DNA of 64,000 nucleotides from Bizionia sp. M204 (GCF_023205095.1 NZ_CP046242.1:1601001-1665000), one strand, 5' to 3'; positions 43,806 through 53,534 are shown, numbered from the stretch's first letter. Notes: a model not told the origin generated them from the letters alone. Program-made: numbers and translations.

Positions 43806-44447
43806 TTACAGCAGTTCTTTTAACAAGTCTTTTATTTCGCTCAACATCATAGCTGTTGCTCCCCAGACAATATGATTGTTTAAATGAAATGCTGGCACAT
43901 CCACCTCAACACTATAGGAAGTTGATACCGTTTTAGTTACCACACTGGATTCACTAATAAAATCTTGTAAAGTCACCTCAATAATGTCTTCAACTTCCGT
44001 ATCCTGTTTAACAAATTTAGGCGTACATCGAGAAATTCCTATAAACGGGTAAACAAAAAAATTACTTGGTGGAATATAAACCTTGGTCATGGCGCATAAA
44101 ATTTCTACTTCACTCTGTGGCACGCCTACTTCTTCCCACGTTTCTCGAATGGCAGCATCTTTTATTGAGGCATCCGTTTTTTCCACTTTTCCACCAGGAA
44201 AGCCTACTTGGGCAGAATGCACACCTTTATAGGTTTTCCGAAGAATTAACACCAATTTAGTTTCATGTTCTTGATCCGGATAAAACAAGGCAACAACTCC
44301 AGCATTTTTAGCATTTTTAATGGCATTTTTTTGCTGCGCTTGGAGCTGCTCTCTAAAAGGTGGCGACATTTTAAATTGTGAAGATTCGGCTGGCAGTGGT
44401 ATATTTTCTATTTTTGATACCGATTGTAAAAATTCATCAAATTTCAT
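43806..44447 (-). CDS. NUDIX hydrolase, CoA pyrophosphatase type
   Basis: A 213-aa NUDIX protein with the box GGKVEKTDASIKDAAIRETWEEVG (about 94-117, read in two parts) and the upstream VALFYPDQEHETKLVLILR strand as in NudL/CoA diphosphatases. Acts in the cytoplasm. Its start codon is only 2 bp from the ATG of the divergent prolyl isomerase gene, so the two promoters must lie inside the opposite coding sequences. Confidence 0.88.
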   Translation of the reverse strand: MKFDEFLQSVSKIENIPLPAESSQFKMSPPFREQLQAQQKNAIKNAKNAGVVALFYPDQEHETKLVLILRKTYKGVHSAQVGFPGGKVEKTDASIKDAAIRETWEEVGVPQSEVEILCAMTKVYIPPSNFFVYPFIGISRCTPKFVKQDTEVEDIIEVTLQDFISESSVVTKTVSTSYSVEVDVPAFHLNNHIVWGATAMMLSEIKDLLKELL

Positions 44448-44449
44448 CT

Positions 44450-45154
44450 ATGATTCGTATTCTTATGTTAGTCGCTTTTATATTTTTTCTTGGTTGTGAA
44501 GATAAACAATCAAAACCAAAAGAAACGACTCCTAAAACGACAAAAACTGTTAAAAAACCGACCAAAGTATTAGATAGCTCCAAAATAAAAACACCTGAAT
44601 TCCCTTTCCTAACGGATGAAAATGCCATGGAATTCTTTTTAGAGTACGAAAAAAACAATCCGGAAAACAAAGTGCGAATTACCACCAAATTTGGCAACAT
44701 TGATATCTTATTATATGACAAAATTAAGTTTCATCGTGCAAATTTCGTATACTTAACCAAACGCGGTTATTTTGATGGCACACAATTTTACCGAGTAATA
44801 GATAATTTCATCATCCAAGCTGGAAATACAGACGATCCAAAAATAAAACGAAAACGAGGAGATATTGGTCGCTATCTCCTTCCCCCAGACACCAAACGAG
44901 GTTTTAAACACCATAGAGGTATTGTGAGCATGCCAAGTAGTGAGATTGAAGATGCCTATAAATTAGCATCGCCATTTGAGTTTTTTATAGTCCAAAACAA
45001 AGATGGTGCCTATCATTTGGATGGCGATTACACCATTTTTGGTGAAGTTATTTCAGGTATGGATGTGGTTGATGAAATTGCCGCTCAAAAAACCGACGAT
45101 GGCGATTGGCCTTTAAGAAACGTATATATTAAGAAAGTGGAAATCATTGAGTAA
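44450..45154 (+). CDS. Peptidyl-prolyl cis-trans isomerase, cyclophilin-type lipoprotein
   Basis: A 234-aa lipoprotein from the ATG at 44450 (MIRILMLVAFIFFLGC, Cys16); an upstream ATG at 44378 would add residues antisense to the NUDIX gene and hide the lipobox. After a Lys/Thr linker comes a cyclophilin domain (about 70-234) with VRITTKFGNIDILLYD, GTQFYRVIDNFIIQAGN and HRGIVSMP. It assists folding of envelope proteins. An insertion with charged residues (PKIKRKRGDIGRY) is typical of bacterial forms. Confidence 0.88.
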   Translation: MIRILMLVAFIFFLGCEDKQSKPKETTPKTTKTVKKPTKVLDSSKIKTPEFPFLTDENAMEFFLEYEKNNPENKVRITTKFGNIDILLYDKIKFHRANFVYLTKRGYFDGTQFYRVIDNFIIQAGNTDDPKIKRKRGDIGRYLLPPDTKRGFKHHRGIVSMPSSEIEDAYKLASPFEFFIVQNKDGAYHLDGDYTIFGEVISGMDVVDEIAAQKTDDGDWPLRNVYIKKVEIIE

Positions 45155-45162
45155 TGCAGCTA

Positions 45163-45762
45163 CTATTTATAGAGCGTTGGCAAACTGACTTTAAACCGGA
45201 CAGCTAGTAGTCTGATGGTAATAACTACTAAACCGGCAATAATAAAAACAACGTTATTATCTATAGGCAGCTTTCGGACTAGAAAATAAGTTAAACCTCC
45301 CAAAATACATGCTGTTGCATAAATTTCTTTTCTAAAAATTACAGGAATTTCATTACATAAAATATCACGAATTACCCCACCAAAGCAGGCCGACATTGTA
45401 CCCAAAGCAATACATATTATAGGGTCTAAGCCTGCTGAAATGCCTTTTTCTACACCAACAACCGTGTACAAACCTATTCCAATTGTATCAAAAAGAAATA
45501 GGGATTTCCGAAGGTAATCAATTTTATTTTTAAAAATAATAGTCAATACCGTACTAGCTAAAATAACATAGATATAATTTAAATTAAGCATCCAACTCAC
45601 TGGCGTTTCACCAATTAAAACATCACGAAGTGTTCCACCACCAACAGCTGTAACCGTAGCAATAATTAAAATTCCAAATACGTCCATGCGCTTACTTAAA
45701 GCGACCAGCACACCTGAAATAGCAAATGCTATGGTTCCTAAAATATCTATTGCGTAAAACAT
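45163..45762 (-). CDS. TRIC-like / UPF0126 membrane protein
   Basis: A 199-aa protein with six to seven TM helices in two repeats, each with the glycine-rich signature AVGGGTLRDVLIGETPV (about 40) and CFGGVIRDILCNEIPV (about 127). The family is related to trimeric intracellular cation channels; several members are K+ permeable. Stands alone, convergent with the isomerase gene. Confidence 0.88.
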   Translation of the reverse strand: MFYAIDILGTIAFAISGVLVALSKRMDVFGILIIATVTAVGGGTLRDVLIGETPVSWMLNLNYIYVILASTVLTIIFKNKIDYLRKSLFLFDTIGIGLYTVVGVEKGISAGLDPIICIALGTMSACFGGVIRDILCNEIPVIFRKEIYATACILGGLTYFLVRKLPIDNNVVFIIAGLVVITIRLLAVRFKVSLPTLYK

Positions 45763-46077
45763 GACTGTTACCTATTAGTTTAAAATGCAAGCAAAGGTAT
45801 AGAATGATAGCTATTTAGTGAAACGGAATACCTACTATTTTTTAGGCATAATTTGCATACTAATAAAGTCCGTTATTTTGCAAAAATCAACTTTATTTTA
45901 ATTAATACAACGGATTCAAAAATACTAACATGAAATACCGTTTTGAAAACGTCCAGAACATTTCACACAATTATATTCTTGATAATTTATTTAGGCATTA
46001 GCTCAATAAAATAGACACCGTTTTAAAAACGGTGTAAGCGATTCACACAATTTCTTTGCAAGAAGTGGGTTCTCTGC
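45763..46077. other. 315-bp intergenic region with a duplicated motif and a hairpin
   Basis: No ORF of note is seen. It contains an imperfect direct repeat 80 bp apart (from 45937 and 46017; each has ACCGTTTT near its start and TTCACACAATT about 24 bp later) and the palindrome ACACCGTTTTAAAAACGGTGT at 46015-46035. The 45763-45930 part likely holds the promoter of the TRIC-like gene. Confidence 0.6.
46015..46035 (-). terminator. Palindromic hairpin after the RDD gene
   Basis: ACACCG/CGGTGT with T/A extension forms a compact stem 43 bp beyond the RDD stop codon on the minus strand, followed by CTATTTTATT. Weak U-tract. Confidence 0.5.
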
Positions 46078-46803
46078 TTACATATTTTGAGTGTAATAGT
46101 TATAATCCTTTAAAATGGTGTCAATAAACTCTTTGTCAAACATATCTGATTCTATTTGCAGCAAGCCACAAATTTTATTTCGTATAATTGTTAAGGTCTT
46201 GAAATCATTATTCCGTTTGGAAATCATAAAGGCTTCTTTAATAATCCGAACGTCCTTGTCACTTAACAATGTTACATTATTAAATACAGGTTCATAATCG
46301 TCAGTTATTTCTTCCAGAATAGTACTGGTTATTTTATGTTTTTGTTTCACACTAATAACAACAGTGCCTGCTGCTGAATCACCAACACGTTGCTTTTTAT
46401 CGGACAATAAAATACTCATTACACCAATTGAAGCAAAAAACATCCATATATCAATAATCCGAAGCATCCAACGCACCAATAAATTATACCATTGGGTTGG
46501 CGCTCCATCAAAACGAACCACTTTTATTTTCATGATCATTTTACCAATGGTTTGCCCACTAAACAGAACATGACAAAGCAAAGAATAAAACAAGGCAGGA
46601 AGCGTTAACAATCCAAGAAACCCACGACGGGTCCAGCTATCGGTATCAAATATTTCAGAAACTGCTACCAAGTTTTCCATAATGGTCATGTAAGCAATAA
46701 GAATCAAGCCGTCAATTAAAAAAGCGACAAAACGTTCGCCAACACCAATTAGTTTGTAATCTAAATTGACATTTTGGGCTGTGTTAATTGCTATATTGCT
46801 CAT
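46078..46803 (-). CDS. RDD-family membrane protein
   Basis: A 241-aa protein from the ATG at 46803; a longer frame from 46905 would overlap the divergent gene by 68 bp. It has the RDD domain (GERFVAFLIDGLILIAYM near 18; GQTIGKMIMKIKVVRFDG near 85) with three TM helices and a cytoplasmic C-terminal tail of about 80 residues. RDD proteins are often ion transport-related. It is divergent from the SpoIIM/MoxR/DUF58 genes and commonly travels with them. Confidence 0.88.
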   Translation of the reverse strand: MSNIAINTAQNVNLDYKLIGVGERFVAFLIDGLILIAYMTIMENLVAVSEIFDTDSWTRRGFLGLLTLPALFYSLLCHVLFSGQTIGKMIMKIKVVRFDGAPTQWYNLLVRWMLRIIDIWMFFASIGVMSILLSDKKQRVGDSAAGTVVISVKQKHKITSTILEEITDDYEPVFNNVTLLSDKDVRIIKEAFMISKRNNDFKTLTIIRNKICGLLQIESDMFDKEFIDTILKDYNYYTQNM

Positions 46804-46837
46804 GGAAATGTATATTCGTTTAAATTTTAAATAGGCT

Positions 46838-47803
46838 ATGCGCGAAGCATCATTCGTGAAGCAAAATAAGGAAAAATGGCTGGTATTTGAAAAAGCATTA
46901 CACAATAATGTTAAAATAAACCCAGACGATTTAGCTTCATACTATATTCAACTTACTAACGACCTCTCCTATGCACAGACTTACTATGCTGATAGTAAGA
47001 CGCTTTTGTATTTAAATTCGTTGGCATCTGAGGCGCATCAGAAAATTTATATCACCAAAAGAGAGTCAAAAAATAAGATTGTTTCCTTTTGGAAATACGA
47101 ATTTCCACTGTTCTTTATAGCCTATCATAAAACCTTACTGTATTCCTTTCTAATTTTTATGTCGGCTGTTTTAATTGGTGTCGTTTCTACTTTAAATGAC
47201 GACAGTTTTGTACGTTTAATTTTAGGTGATGCTTATGTAAATATGACCATTGAAAACATTGAAAATGGGGAACCTATGGCGGTTTATAAAAGTGGAAGCC
47301 AAATGGGTACTTTTCTGGGAATTACTATAAACAATATCCGTGTGGCTATTTTTGCATTTGCTGCAGGTGTTGTTTTTAGTGTAGGCACCATTTATATTTT
47401 GTTTAGTAATGGTATCATGTTAGGCGCTTTTATTACGTTTTTCTATAATTATGGCATTTTAGAAAAAACATCGACCGTTTGGCTTCATGGTACCATTGAA
47501 ATTTCGGTGATTGTAATTGCTGGTTGCGCGGGTTTGGTAATGGGAAATAGTTTTCTATTCCCCAAAACTTATTCTAGACGCGTTGCTTTTATGAAAGGCG
47601 CCAAAGACGGCTTGAAAATAGTAGTCAGCACGATTCCGTTTTTCATTGTAGCTGGCTTTATTGAAGGGTTTATAACTCGTTTTGGAGAACAAATGCACCC
47701 TGCTTTAGCTTATGGGATTATTCTTGCATCTTTAACCTTAATTATATTTTATTATATAATTTACCCGATTAAATTGAATAAAAAAATGGCCTTAAATCTA
47801 TAA
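46838..47803 (+). CDS. SpoIIM-like (stage II sporulation protein M family) membrane protein
   Basis: A 321-aa protein with an N-terminal helical region (about 1-85) and five to six TM helices. It carries the family pattern NNIRVAIFAFAAGVVFSVGTIYILFSNGIMLGAF (about 165-198, in parts) and HGTIEISVIVIAGCAGL. In non-sporulating Bacteroidetes it accompanies MoxR/DUF58 genes and has no sporulation role. Starts the plus-strand operon. Confidence 0.88.
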   Translation: MREASFVKQNKEKWLVFEKALHNNVKINPDDLASYYIQLTNDLSYAQTYYADSKTLLYLNSLASEAHQKIYITKRESKNKIVSFWKYEFPLFFIAYHKTLLYSFLIFMSAVLIGVVSTLNDDSFVRLILGDAYVNMTIENIENGEPMAVYKSGSQMGTFLGITINNIRVAIFAFAAGVVFSVGTIYILFSNGIMLGAFITFFYNYGILEKTSTVWLHGTIEISVIVIAGCAGLVMGNSFLFPKTYSRRVAFMKGAKDGLKIVVSTIPFFIVAGFIEGFITRFGEQMHPALAYGIILASLTLIIFYYIIYPIKLNKKMALNL

Positions 47804-47813
47804 AACCTACCGT

Positions 47814-48734
47814 ATGGAAAAACCGTATTTAGAACTTCGTACGCGAAATACCTTTGGCGATATTGTCAATAACTATTTTCAGTTTTTAAAACTCAACTTT
47901 AAACATTATACCAACCTATACTTGCGTTACAATGCCATTAGTATCATATTAACACTAATTGGATCTTATCTGTTAGTAACTGGATTCATGGGTTTGGCGA
48001 GTCGTGATTTCAGGTTTGGTATGGAAACTAGCATGGATAACGATTGGTATTTAATAGTTGGCGGATTGCTTCTCGTTGTTATTCTATTTGTTACGGCCGT
48101 TTTAAATTACAGTTTTTCTAGCGCTTACATGACAGAATATGTAAAGCAGGAAGGCAACGTGAAATCGGCAAACATTTGGTCTGCCATTAAAAAGAATTTA
48201 GGAACCATCATCCTATTTATCCTTATTGGCATTGCCATGTACATCGGTTACTTTGTGGTTTCTCTGGTTTTAGCGTTTATTCCGTTATTAGGTATGTTAG
48301 CACAATATGCCATCAATTTTACGCTAAGCGCCCTTTTTGGTTTATCATTTATGTCTATTTTCAGTACTAATAAATCGGTTGGCGAAGCCTTATCAGAAGG
48401 TTGGTCTTTCACGTTTTCTAATTTTATTCGTGTGGTTTTCTTCGGATTGGTAATTGGAATTCTAAATCTAATGCTAACGTTTTTAATCCTATCCATCCCT
48501 GGATTCATTATTGGTTTTTACACCTATTTTTCTATTGAAAGTGAAGTGGATTTTTTAACAAGTAACTTTGCAACTATTGTTTTTACACTAGGTTTTACCA
48601 TGTTTGTATTAGCATTTATTTTCTCGCAAGCCCTTTCACAGGTAGCTTATGGTGTACTATTCTTTAATTTACATGAAGAACGATATAACACATATTTGCG
48701 CGAACGTATAGAACAAATAGGTGTTAATGAGTAA
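47814..48734 (+). CDS. Multi-pass membrane protein of the MoxR/DUF58 locus
   Basis: A 306-aa protein with six TM helices, resembling the membrane domain of glycerophosphodiester phosphodiesterase-like proteins (YciC-like) seen in flavobacterial copies of this locus. No catalytic motif. It begins 10 bp after the SpoIIM gene and overlaps the next start codon by 8 bp. Confidence 0.75.
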   Translation: MEKPYLELRTRNTFGDIVNNYFQFLKLNFKHYTNLYLRYNAISIILTLIGSYLLVTGFMGLASRDFRFGMETSMDNDWYLIVGGLLLVVILFVTAVLNYSFSSAYMTEYVKQEGNVKSANIWSAIKKNLGTIILFILIGIAMYIGYFVVSLVLAFIPLLGMLAQYAINFTLSALFGLSFMSIFSTNKSVGEALSEGWSFTFSNFIRVVFFGLVIGILNLMLTFLILSIPGFIIGFYTYFSIESEVDFLTSNFATIVFTLGFTMFVLAFIFSQALSQVAYGVLFFNLHEERYNTYLRERIEQIGVNE

Positions 48735-49452
48735 ACCAAACAGACATATCACTTTAACGGTTTCAGGCTTGTTTTTTATAAAGCATGCGGTTGCCGTTGC
48801 ACAAAATAAAATCCAAGAAGACTCGACAGATATCACGGTTACCTATTTTAAAGAAGGCATCCTGGATCGCTATTCCGGAAATGATTTCAATTACAATATC
48901 AACGATACAGGTGGTGTTAATTTATTACAACAATTGCTTCGGAAATTTTTTAACTGGTTAGGTAATCTTTTCGGGATTGACATAGATTTTGTGGATTATG
49001 AAACTTTGGAATACATTGTTTACGGCCTTTTAGCTGCTGGAGCTCTGTATTTATTTATTAAGTTTTTATTACAATCACCTATGAGCTCCGTATTTAAAAC
49101 GGAAGAAAAAACCATTGATAATTTTGGTTATATTGAAGAAGACATCCAACAAGTTGATTTTGAAAACCTAATAAAAACAGCCTTAAAAGAAAGCAATTAT
49201 CGTTTGGCAACGCGTTATTTATATCTAAAATCACTTAAAAATTTAACGAACAAAAACATCATCGATTGGCATTATGACAAAACCAATTCAGACTATCTCA
49301 ATGAAATTTCAGATGATGGTATCAAACAATTATTCAAACGCATTTCTTACATCTATGATTACGTTTGGTATGGCGAATTTGCCATAGACGAACAAGCTTT
49401 CAATAGAAATCAAGACGATTTTTCAACCTTAAATAAACGCATTAATGGATAA
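48727..49452 (+). CDS. DUF4129-domain protein
   Basis: A 241-aa protein with a signal or anchor (about 5-24), a second TM helix (about 98-120) and a C-terminal DUF4129 helical domain (ATRYLYLKSLKNL, about 160-172; FKRISYIYDYVWYGEF). The ATG at 48727 (overlapping the preceding stop) is preferred over GTG 48721. DUF4129 is often fused to transglutaminase-like proteins and linked to MoxR/DUF58. Confidence 0.8.
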   Translation: MSKPNRHITLTVSGLFFIKHAVAVAQNKIQEDSTDITVTYFKEGILDRYSGNDFNYNINDTGGVNLLQQLLRKFFNWLGNLFGIDIDFVDYETLEYIVYGLLAAGALYLFIKFLLQSPMSSVFKTEEKTIDNFGYIEEDIQQVDFENLIKTALKESNYRLATRYLYLKSLKNLTNKNIIDWHYDKTNSDYLNEISDDGIKQLFKRISYIYDYVWYGEFAIDEQAFNRNQDDFSTLNKRING

Positions 49453-50644
49453 ACGCTCAAAAATAGCTTTATATAGCATTGCCGCCATTATCGTGTTGTT
49501 AATGATAGCTGAAGTCACCAAACCTAAACCATTGAATTGGCGAAACTCCTACTCCGCTGCCGATAAAATTCCTTTGGGTTGCTACGTGCTTTACAATGAA
49601 TTAAAGCCATTTACGTCCAGTACAATAGAAACATCTGATGAAAGTTTGTACGAACGCTTAAAAGATTTTCCTAACGCGACAAACACGACGCTCCTTCTTA
49701 TAAACGATTATATTAATGTTGAGGAAGAAGGCTCCAATGCGCTTTTGGAATTTGTTGAAAATGGGAATACCGTTTTTATTAGTACCAACTATGTTTACGG
49801 AGCATTTGCCGATTCGCTAAACATAGAAATAGATCGGGATTATGATGGATTTTTCAAGGATCCTTCCAAATCTATATTCACTAATAAAACCTTAAAAGCT
49901 AACGAACGTCTGTTTGATGATGTTATTGAAAACAGCTTCTTCACCTCTATAGATACATCTAATGCAACCATTTTAGGTTATATGATTGATGAAAATAAAA
50001 TAAGGAAGGAAGTTAATTTTACTAAAACGCCTTTTGGCGATAATGGTGGAGCCTTTTATGTTCATAGCAATCCGTTTGCCTTTACAAACTATCATTTATT
50101 AAATGACAAAGCAGATTATGCCGCAACCGTTTTATCATTTTTGCCAAAAAATAATAGCATCCTTTGGGATAACTATTATAAAAGCGGACGCAAAGTTATA
50201 AAAAGTCCATTGCGCTTCATATTAAGTAGTCCTGCACTAAAATGGACATTCTACATTAGTTTAATAGGTTTAATCATCTTTGTTATTTTTAAAGGAAAAC
50301 GAACCCAGCGTATTATTCCAGTTGTAGAACCCTTAAAAAATTCAACCGTAGCGTTTACCCAAACTATTGGCGATTTATACTACCAACATGGTGATTATTC
50401 GAATATCATTCATAAAAAAATAACCTATTTTTTAGAATTCATACGAACCACATACTATTTAGAAACCAATGAATTTAGCGAGCGTTTTATTCAGAAACTC
50501 GCTGTTAAATCATCAAATACGGTTCAAGACACTAAATCATTAATCGATTTAATTACGTTTTTAAAATCGAAAAATAACCACACAGAAAAAGAGCTCATTG
50601 CCCTTAACAAACAAATAGAACATTTTACAAAAAACACTATATAA
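49445..50644 (+). CDS. DUF4350-domain membrane protein
   Basis: A 399-aa protein with an N-terminal TM helix (about 7-22), the DUF4350 signature IPLGCYVLYNELKPF (about 41-55) and LLEFVENGNTVFIST, a periplasmic globular domain, and a second TM helix (about 262-280) followed by a cytoplasmic helical tail. It overlaps the DUF4129 gene by 8 bp and the moxR gene by one base. Confidence 0.85.
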   Translation: MDKRSKIALYSIAAIIVLLMIAEVTKPKPLNWRNSYSAADKIPLGCYVLYNELKPFTSSTIETSDESLYERLKDFPNATNTTLLLINDYINVEEEGSNALLEFVENGNTVFISTNYVYGAFADSLNIEIDRDYDGFFKDPSKSIFTNKTLKANERLFDDVIENSFFTSIDTSNATILGYMIDENKIRKEVNFTKTPFGDNGGAFYVHSNPFAFTNYHLLNDKADYAATVLSFLPKNNSILWDNYYKSGRKVIKSPLRFILSSPALKWTFYISLIGLIIFVIFKGKRTQRIIPVVEPLKNSTVAFTQTIGDLYYQHGDYSNIIHKKITYFLEFIRTTYYLETNEFSERFIQKLAVKSSNTVQDTKSLIDLITFLKSKNNHTEKELIALNKQIEHFTKNTI

Positions 50645-51645
50645 TGGAAGATACGAACCAGCACGAAAGCGAAGATTTAAGCTTTACGAATAGAATTGAC
50701 CTCAAGCCTTTGCAAGCCCATGTAGAAAGTATTAAAACGGAGATTGGTAAAATTATCGTTGGTCAGAATGAAATGGTAGAATTGCTCATCATTTCTATTT
50801 TATCTAATGGCCACACACTTATTGAAGGTGTTCCAGGTGTGGCAAAAACAGTTACCGCCAAACTTTTAGCACGCACGTTAGATGTGGATTTTAGTCGCAT
50901 TCAATTTACACCAGATTTAATGCCGAGTGATATTTTAGGAACCTCCATTTTTAATGTAAAAACGAGCGAGTTTGAATATAAAAAAGGCCCTATTTTTTCC
51001 AATATTATTTTAATTGATGAAATTAACAGAGCACCTGCAAAAACGCAAGCCGCTTTATTTGAGGTTATGGCAGAACGACAAATAACTATTGATAACAATC
51101 AGTTTATTATGGAGCCACCTTTCTTGGTTTTTGCCACACAAAACCCAATTGAACAAGAAGGAACCTACCGTTTGCCAGAAGCACAATTAGACCGTTTTTT
51201 ATTTAAAATTAATGTGGATTATCCATCATTGGAAGATGAAATTCAGATTCTAGTGGACAACCACAAACGGGAAGATCAATTAGACTATAGTACAATAAAC
51301 CCGGTTTTAAAAGCTGCTGATATTGTAAAATACCAAGGGTTAATTAAACAAATTTTAGTGGAAGACCACTTACTCCATTACATTGCTTCCATAGTTAACA
51401 GCACGCGTAATAACGCTAATTTGTATTTAGGCGCATCGCCAAGAGCATCCATTGCCATTTTAAATGCAGCCAAAGCAAACGCAGCTATTCAAGGTCGCGA
51501 TTTTGTAACACCAGATGACATAAAACGCTGTACCAAAGCTGTTTTAAAACATCGCTTAGTACTAACACCAGAACGTGAAATGGAAGCCTTCACAGTTGAT
51601 AAAGTAGTAGACCAAATTCTTGAAACGATTGAAATCCCAAGATAA
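50644..51645 (+). CDS. MoxR-type AAA+ ATPase
   Basis: A 333-aa ATPase with Walker A EGVPGVAKT (about 60-68), Walker B IILIDEINRAP, the sensor-1-like FATQNPIEQEGTYRLPEAQLDRF split motif, and sensor-2 GASPRAS. MoxR ATPases act as chaperones for VWA/DUF58 proteins. The stop TAA is directly followed by the TTG start of the DUF58 gene. Confidence 0.93.
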   Translation: MEDTNQHESEDLSFTNRIDLKPLQAHVESIKTEIGKIIVGQNEMVELLIISILSNGHTLIEGVPGVAKTVTAKLLARTLDVDFSRIQFTPDLMPSDILGTSIFNVKTSEFEYKKGPIFSNIILIDEINRAPAKTQAALFEVMAERQITIDNNQFIMEPPFLVFATQNPIEQEGTYRLPEAQLDRFLFKINVDYPSLEDEIQILVDNHKREDQLDYSTINPVLKAADIVKYQGLIKQILVEDHLLHYIASIVNSTRNNANLYLGASPRASIAILNAAKANAAIQGRDFVTPDDIKRCTKAVLKHRLVLTPEREMEAFTVDKVVDQILETIEIPR

Positions 51646-52977
51646 TTGAAACGTATCTTTAAACATATCTATTTAGAATTTCGGTTTTTTGCAGCCTTAA
51701 TGGGATTCGCATTTCTATTTCTGATGGCGTATCAATTTCCGGGATTATTACCAATAAGTATCATGCTTTTTGGAGCTTTTTTAGTACTTATTCTTATAGA
51801 TAGCATATTGTTATTCAAACAAAATGGATTAGAAGCCAAACGATTACTTCCAAAAAAATTGAGTAATGGTGATGATAATCCGATTGAAATCACCTTGAAA
51901 AACACGTATAATTATAAAATTAAACTAAAACTCATAGACGAGATGCCGTTTCAATATCAGAGGCGCGATTTTGAAATTGATACCCAACTTGATAAACTTA
52001 CGGATAAAAAAATCACCTACACCTTGCGTCCTTTGGAACGTGGCGAATATCATTTTGGAAACCTGAACGTTTATGTAACGTCTCCAGTTGGATTATTAAC
52101 CCGTCGTTTTCAATTTGGAAATAATGCTATGGTACCCAATTACCCATCATTTCTGCAGTTAAAGAAATATATGTTGTTGGCATTTTCGAATAAAATTTTC
52201 GAATTTGGATTAAAGAAAATCCGAAGAATTGGTCACACCATGGAATTTGAGCAAATTAAAGACTATGTTCAAGGTGATGATATTCGGAATATAAATTGGA
52301 AAGCAACAGCCAAACGGAGTCAATTGATGGTAAATCAATTCCAAGACGAACGCTCCCAACCTATTTACAGTGTTATTGATAAAGGTCGCGCTATGAAAAT
52401 GCCGTTTAACGGATTAAGCCTTTTGGATTATGCTATTAATGCAACCTTGGTTATTAGTAATGTGGCTTTAAAAAAACAAGATAAAGCTGGTATGTTTGCC
52501 TTTTCTAGGAAAGTGGATAATAAAGTAGTTGCTGAACGCAGACCATCACAGATGAATCAGATTATGGAAACGCTTTATAATTTAGATACCGATTTCGCAG
52601 AATCCGATTTCTCTAGATTATATATTGATGTGAAGCGAAGTTTAAACCAACGAAGCTTATTACTACTCTATACCAATTTTGAAACCTTAGATGCTTTACA
52701 TAGACAATTACCGTATTTACAAGCCATAGCCAAGCATCATGTATTGGTTGTTATCTTTTTTGAAAATACCGAATTGGATAAACTCACGCAGAAAGAATCA
52801 CGTAATACCTTTGAAATATTCGAAAAAACCATTGCCGAAAAATTTGTTTATGAGAAGAAACTCATCATTAACGAATTGCAGAAACATGGCATTCAAAGTA
52901 TTTTAACAGCTCCAGAAGATTTAACCTTGAATACCATTAATAAGTATTTAGAAATTAAAGCTCGTGGGTTAATTTAA
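51646..52977 (+). CDS. DUF58-domain (VWA-like) protein
   Basis: A 443-aa protein with two N-terminal TM helices (about 12-55), a beta domain and the DUF58 signature YVQGDDIRNINWKATAKR (about 206-223) before a VWA-like fold. The start is TTG, immediately after the moxR stop, so expression depends on coupling. Acts with MoxR in envelope integrity or stress tolerance in related bacteria. Confidence 0.9.
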   Translation: MKRIFKHIYLEFRFFAALMGFAFLFLMAYQFPGLLPISIMLFGAFLVLILIDSILLFKQNGLEAKRLLPKKLSNGDDNPIEITLKNTYNYKIKLKLIDEMPFQYQRRDFEIDTQLDKLTDKKITYTLRPLERGEYHFGNLNVYVTSPVGLLTRRFQFGNNAMVPNYPSFLQLKKYMLLAFSNKIFEFGLKKIRRIGHTMEFEQIKDYVQGDDIRNINWKATAKRSQLMVNQFQDERSQPIYSVIDKGRAMKMPFNGLSLLDYAINATLVISNVALKKQDKAGMFAFSRKVDNKVVAERRPSQMNQIMETLYNLDTDFAESDFSRLYIDVKRSLNQRSLLLLYTNFETLDALHRQLPYLQAIAKHHVLVVIFFENTELDKLTQKESRNTFEIFEKTIAEKFVYEKKLIINELQKHGIQSILTAPEDLTLNTINKYLEIKARGLI

Positions 52978-53098
52978 TCTGTTTTATAAAACCCATTTTA
53001 CAATACATCCTAAAAAAACAACAGTTCAGTGAGCTTACTTTTCAGAACATAGCGGTTTGATATATATTTACAATGTATTAATCTAAAAACCAACACTT

Positions 53099-53518
53099 AT
53101 GAAAACGCTAGCAATTATTATCGCTTTTACCTTAACATCTTTTATTTCTCACGCACAAGATAGTTTGCAGACCCACACTGTTTCCGTTACAGTAGAAAAT
53201 CCACTAAATGCCAAAGGGCATGTTTTAATAGGACTACATACTGCTGATACATTTATGAAAGCAGAAGCACTTCAAAACCGTAAAGTAAAAGTAACAGATG
53301 GTAAAGCTATTGCCACTTTTAATAATTTAAAACCAGGCAACTATGCTGTTATGGTTGTTCATGACGAAAATGATAATTCGCGAATGGATTTTGAAGCTAA
53401 TGGCATGCCTAAAGAATCTTACGGTATGTCCAACAATCCGATACTCATGGGACCACCAAACTTTAATGACGCTAAATTTGAATTGAAAGCAGACACTGAA
53501 ATCAGTATTCGTTTTTAA
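53099..53518 (+). CDS. DUF2141 secreted protein
   Basis: A 139-aa protein with a signal peptide (about 1-19, ending SHAQ) and one DUF2141 beta-sandwich: LKPGNYAVMVVHDENDNSRMD near 80-100 (read in parts) and GMPKESYGMSNN. Function unknown; possible Ca2+-binding-like loop DENDNSRMDFEANG. Monocistronic. Confidence 0.88.
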   Translation: MKTLAIIIAFTLTSFISHAQDSLQTHTVSVTVENPLNAKGHVLIGLHTADTFMKAEALQNRKVKVTDGKAIATFNNLKPGNYAVMVVHDENDNSRMDFEANGMPKESYGMSNNPILMGPPNFNDAKFELKADTEISIRF

Positions 53519-53534
53519 AAAAATATTCATAAAA

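Noticed and set aside
46838-47803. Sporulation gene
   Set aside because: SpoIIM-like proteins are widespread in non-sporulating bacteria beside MoxR/DUF58; no other sporulation gene is present.
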